Of a stretch of 6,347 nucleotides of DNA, positions 5,711 through 6,347 are shown in pieces. The position numbers and the translations under genes were made by a program. Position 1 is the stretch's first letter, and every line of letters starts with the position of its first letter. The notes under the pieces were generated by a model. The model was not told the DNA's origin. It was given only the letters and a program-made list of their open reading frames with translations, and ran no database searches. The DNA is taken from positions 1 through 6,347 of the forward strand of contig CAZVWH010000134.1 in the NCBI GenBank assembly GCA_964631175.1, given 5' to 3'. The stretch comes from CAZVWH01 sp964631175 (lineage in GTDB: Bacteria; Planctomycetota; Phycisphaerae; Sedimentisphaerales; Anaerobacaceae).

Positions 5711-5738
5711 TTGAAAGGCGTTTAGACTTTTTTATATT
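5711..5738 (+). promoter_or_regulatory. Candidate promoter of the CapD-like gene
   Basis: TTGAAA (5711-5716) and TATATT (5733-5738), each a 5/6 match to consensus, are separated by 16 bp and lie about 45 nt upstream of the next ATG. Between them and the gene, TAGTCC (5739-5744) and GGACTA (5762-5767) form a 6-bp inverted repeat that could be an operator or leader hairpin. The gene could still be partly co-transcribed with the UbiA-family gene, since the 88-bp gap holds no clear terminator. Confidence 0.4.
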
Positions 5739-5782
5739 TAGTCCTGTGAAAATCGAAGGCCGGACTATAGTACTTAGAAAAT

Positions 5783-6347
5783 ATGCCTGATCCGAACATA
5801 CATAATAATCAAAAACTATCAAGGCCTCTCACCTTATCCCCATCTGCTATGCTGACATTTCGTAAGCCACTGATAATACTCGTTCATACAAATGCCTTTG
5901 CTGTTTCTCTGTTACTTTCTTTTTTGGTAGTCAACGAGATGCAGTTCAAGCGAGCATGGCTTGATATATATCCAAATCTGCTAATATTATTTCTCATTGT
6001 TAAGCTGCTGATATTCGGCCTTTTTAAACAATATCGCGGCTGGTGGCGTTATGTGGGCATTTCCGATCTGCTCGGAATTCTACGCGCTTCACTATTCAGC
6101 ACTTTGATTATAGTAGCTTTTTGGTTTTCCATGAGCTACATCGACACAACTCGTATGTATTTACCGGCTGGCATGGACACATTAGCCGAAGGTATATGTA
6201 TGGCCGATATGTTCACGACCGTATTGATACTCAGCGGATTGCGGATGATAATTCGGCTATACTATGAAGAGTTTCGCACCATGGAAAGCGGCCGATTGAA
6301 ACGGTTTCTCATTGTCGGCGCAGGCAATGCAGGCGAAGCATTACTGC
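5783..6347 (+). CDS. CapD/WbpM-like nucleotide-sugar dehydratase, 5' part
   Basis: The frame is open from ATG at 5783 to the window end (188 codons and one base), so only the N-terminal part is seen. An in-frame TAG at 5768-5770 rules out a longer upstream extension. The visible part has membrane segments at about 31-50, 64-82, 100-119 and 141-157. GLFKQYRGWWRYVGISDLL (79-97) matches the loop typical of membrane-bound polysaccharide biosynthesis proteins of the CapD/WbpM/PglF type. After a linker, FLIVGAGNAGEALL (175-188) begins the Rossmann domain with its GxGxxG NAD(P)-binding loop. Complete relatives are about 600 residues long and act as UDP-GlcNAc 4,6-dehydratases or related epimerases in surface glycan synthesis. 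The catalytic motifs lie beyond the edge, so the exact reaction is unknown. There is no strong ribosome binding site; an in-frame ATG at 5849 is a less likely start. Confidence 0.85.
   Translation, partial: MPDPNIHNNQKLSRPLTLSPSAMLTFRKPLIILVHTNAFAVSLLLSFLVVNEMQFKRAWLDIYPNLLILFLIVKLLIFGLFKQYRGWWRYVGISDLLGILRASLFSTLIIVAFWFSMSYIDTTRMYLPAGMDTLAEGICMADMFTTVLILSGLRMIIRLYYEEFRTMESGRLKRFLIVGAGNAGEALL

Noticed and set aside
5695..5782. Intrinsic terminator after the UbiA-family gene
   Set aside because: The T-run at 5728-5733 is not preceded by a stable GC-rich stem, and the only inverted repeat (5739-5767) has a long loop and no following T-run.
6043..6267. Plus-strand 74-codon frame near the right edge
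   Set aside because: It is an out-of-frame shadow of the CapD-like gene, whose correct frame is open from 5783 to the window end.

Overview
The window most resembles accessory or intergenic-rich chromosome from an uncultured Planctomycetota lineage (Phycisphaerae/Sedimentisphaerales-like). This is an inference from style, not from a marker gene. The AT-leaning spacers are packed with short degenerate repeats: CAGAAGACAGA, TAAATCCTAA, AAAACAAAGCCAAT, CTCGAT-type runs, and CCTGAGCCTGTCGAAGG palindromes that translate to spurious 'CPEPVEG' or 'ERSR' peptides. The genes between them are otherwise ordinary and bacterial.

Layout. Positions 1-770 hold no credible gene and are a mosaic of degenerate repeats. 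A plus-strand NAD(P)H-hydrate epimerase gene (771-1484) follows, with a near-consensus promoter sitting directly against its start. It meets head-on, sharing a TTAA in which both stop codons overlap, a minus-strand gene (1481-2926). That gene encodes a membrane-anchored coiled-coil protein with a BRCT-like C-terminus. A repeat-rich spacer (2927-3172) carries the likely promoter of that gene and a 132-bp segment bounded by perfect 16-bp inverted repeats.

Upstream on the same minus strand lie a HAD-family hydrolase gene (3173-3922) and a HicBA toxin-antitoxin pair (3956-4397). Next comes a broken second copy of the first 31 codons of the HAD gene (4535-4627). The order truncated HAD 5' end, hicB, hicA, complete HAD gene is what is expected if the toxin-antitoxin module inserted with a long target duplication. 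The complete HAD gene also carries a GC-rich palindromic repeat inserted in frame near its 3' end.

The right part is a plus-strand surface-glycan block. It has a UbiA-family membrane enzyme of the polyprenyl-phosphate phosphoribosyltransferase type (4801-5694), then the 5' part of a CapD/WbpM-like nucleotide-sugar dehydratase/epimerase gene (5783 to the window edge). Together they suggest that an exopolysaccharide or cell-envelope glycan locus continues to the right.

No rRNA, tRNA, CRISPR array, transposase or strong intrinsic terminator was seen. The most notable points are the HicBA/HAD duplication, the BRCT-like fold on a membrane-anchored protein, and the in-frame repeat insertion in the HAD enzyme.
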